From Synanceia verrucosa (lineage: Eukaryota; Chordata; Actinopteri; Perciformes; Synanceiidae): a DNA stretch of 64,000 nucleotides. The notes beneath the pieces are model-generated. The model was not told the origin of the DNA. It saw only the letters and a list, made by a program, of their open reading frames with translations, and did not search any database. Both the position numbers and the translations under genes were made by a program. Positions 62,998 through 64,000 of this stretch are shown here, piece by piece (within the stretch, counting starts at the first letter, position 1; the number at the start of each line of letters is the position of its first letter). The DNA is taken from the NCBI GenBank assembly GCA_029721515.1, contig CM056559.1:3907001-3971000 (forward strand), written 5' to 3'.

Positions 62998-64000
62998 GTA
63001 AGACATGTACCAACATGTTCAGGTCCCTTTTTAACATCAAGCACAGTGTACAACACATTACCTGGTACTGTTCTACTTTGATTATAACCGTATTAATGTT
63101 CTCCTCGTATTGCTATGAAAGCATGTGTTTTTAATCAATATTTTTCAATTATGCTGACTTTAAAAGTCGAATTCCATTCAAATAAACTTCAAAGTTGTCC
63201 ATATCATGTTGTAATGTGTCGGACAAACCCCTGCTGGTTAGTAAATAAAGCATGTGTTCCCTGCCAGCAGCCAGCCCTCAGTGAGCTGTCAGTCAGCTGT
63301 TGTGGGTTTGAAATGGAGTCTGTGAAGTCGAACAGTCTGTAGTTCCTGTCAGGCATAGTGGGCTTGGTGTGTAATTTTACTGTGTGTGTGCATGTGTGAT
63401 GGCAAGCTGCGGGATGCTGAACACACTCTCAGGGAAGGACGAGTAGGGGGTGCTGACGTGTCTTCCAGATGGAGGCGTCACGGGGTCAGAGTTTGCGTCA
63501 GTTTGGGGGGTTCTGATGAATGCTGGTGACAAGATTGCAGTATGATTGGGCCGTCTGTGCGAGGCAGGCGTGGGGGGGTGTGTCTGAAGCCCTCTCCTGC
63601 TGTAGCCAACTAAACTCCGCAGGCACTTTACATTAATGTACTTGTCATTTCTTCCTGACAACATTTTAATGAAGATGTTTCTGATGTGCGAGGTAATTTA
63701 TTTTATTAATGTACTCATGTGAGTGAGTTTTAATGCATTTTATTACTTGCCAGAGAAAACAAGCCGCACCTGGAGGGTCATTGGCATGTTGTGTTCACAC
63801 TCAGTTATTCAAACGGTTCATCTTGTTCTGTTTTTCTCTCTTCTTTTTGTTCATGCTCCACAACAGTAGCCCATAGCGATACATGCATCACCAGCAGTCC
63901 ACCGTTATTTGTCTTACCCACAGACTGTTCCTGCTGTTGACAGATCAGCCATCTTTGAAAATGTAGCAGTGTGGAAATATGTCACATTCCTTTGCCAACA
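62998..64000 (+). other. robo1: robo1 intron inside Ig5 (start only)
   Basis: Begins GTAAGA at 62998 and runs to the window end. The expected next exon (DTGRYTC-like, second Ig5 cysteine) was not found here, so this intron is longer than 1 kb. Confidence 0.8.

Noticed and set aside
1..64000. CRISPR array, rRNA genes, integrase or viral genes
   Set aside because: No regularly spaced identical repeats, rRNA motifs or reverse transcriptase/integrase-like frames were seen; the sequence is vertebrate nuclear DNA.

Overview
The window looks like nuclear DNA of a ray-finned (teleost) fish. It holds a run of small, intron-split immunoglobulin exons on the + strand, some very short introns (135 and 218 bp), many CA/TG microsatellites, short non-autonomous hAT-like DNA transposons and a tRNA-derived SINE. 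No bacterial-type operon, rRNA gene, tRNA gene or CRISPR array was seen. No second protein-coding gene could be supported.

The one recognisable gene is a 5' internal part of robo1, the Slit receptor of axon guidance, between about 49.5 and 63.0 kb. Seven ordinary exons encode Ig2 (two exons), Ig3 (two), Ig4 (two) and the first part of Ig5 (one). All have canonical AG/GT borders and matching phases. The joined reading frame has 352 complete codons, plus 2 bases that finish a codon begun upstream. Domain borders are phase 1, and each Ig domain is cut again by an internal intron. A 9-nt microexon (59717-59725, adding Val-Glu-Ser) lies between the Ig3 and Ig4 exons. It is flanked by a pyrimidine-rich AG and GTAAG and is in perfect 1-1 phase. 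It matches in position, size and phase the alternatively spliced Robo1/Robo2 microexon known from mammals. Three YCAY motifs lie within about 32 nt of its donor, fitting NOVA-type control. The Ig1 exon, signal peptide exon, end of Ig5, fibronectin repeats, membrane segment and cytoplasmic tail are not in the window.

Positions 1-49529 hold no coding exon I can recognise and are most simply the large 5' intron that precedes the Ig2 exon (inference). They contain: two related copies of a DNA-transposon-like repeat (3305-3750 and 10430-11005, the second with a nested element); a 561-bp hAT-type element with a perfect 8-bp target duplication (27925-28485); other short DNA elements (8225-8510, 27032-27408, 34688-34892, 40385-40746, 41546-41940); a minus-strand tRNA-derived SINE (31518-31772); a second minus-strand retroelement-like tail (18247-18545); and several microsatellites. 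Two regulatory-looking patches stand out. One is a CpG-retaining, promoter-like patch at 34230-34623 with CCAAT boxes, a YY1-type motif and a GTGAGT donor. The other is a cluster of three abutting palindromes at 29745-29785. Repeat family assignments and all conservation statements are from memory or inference; no database was searched.
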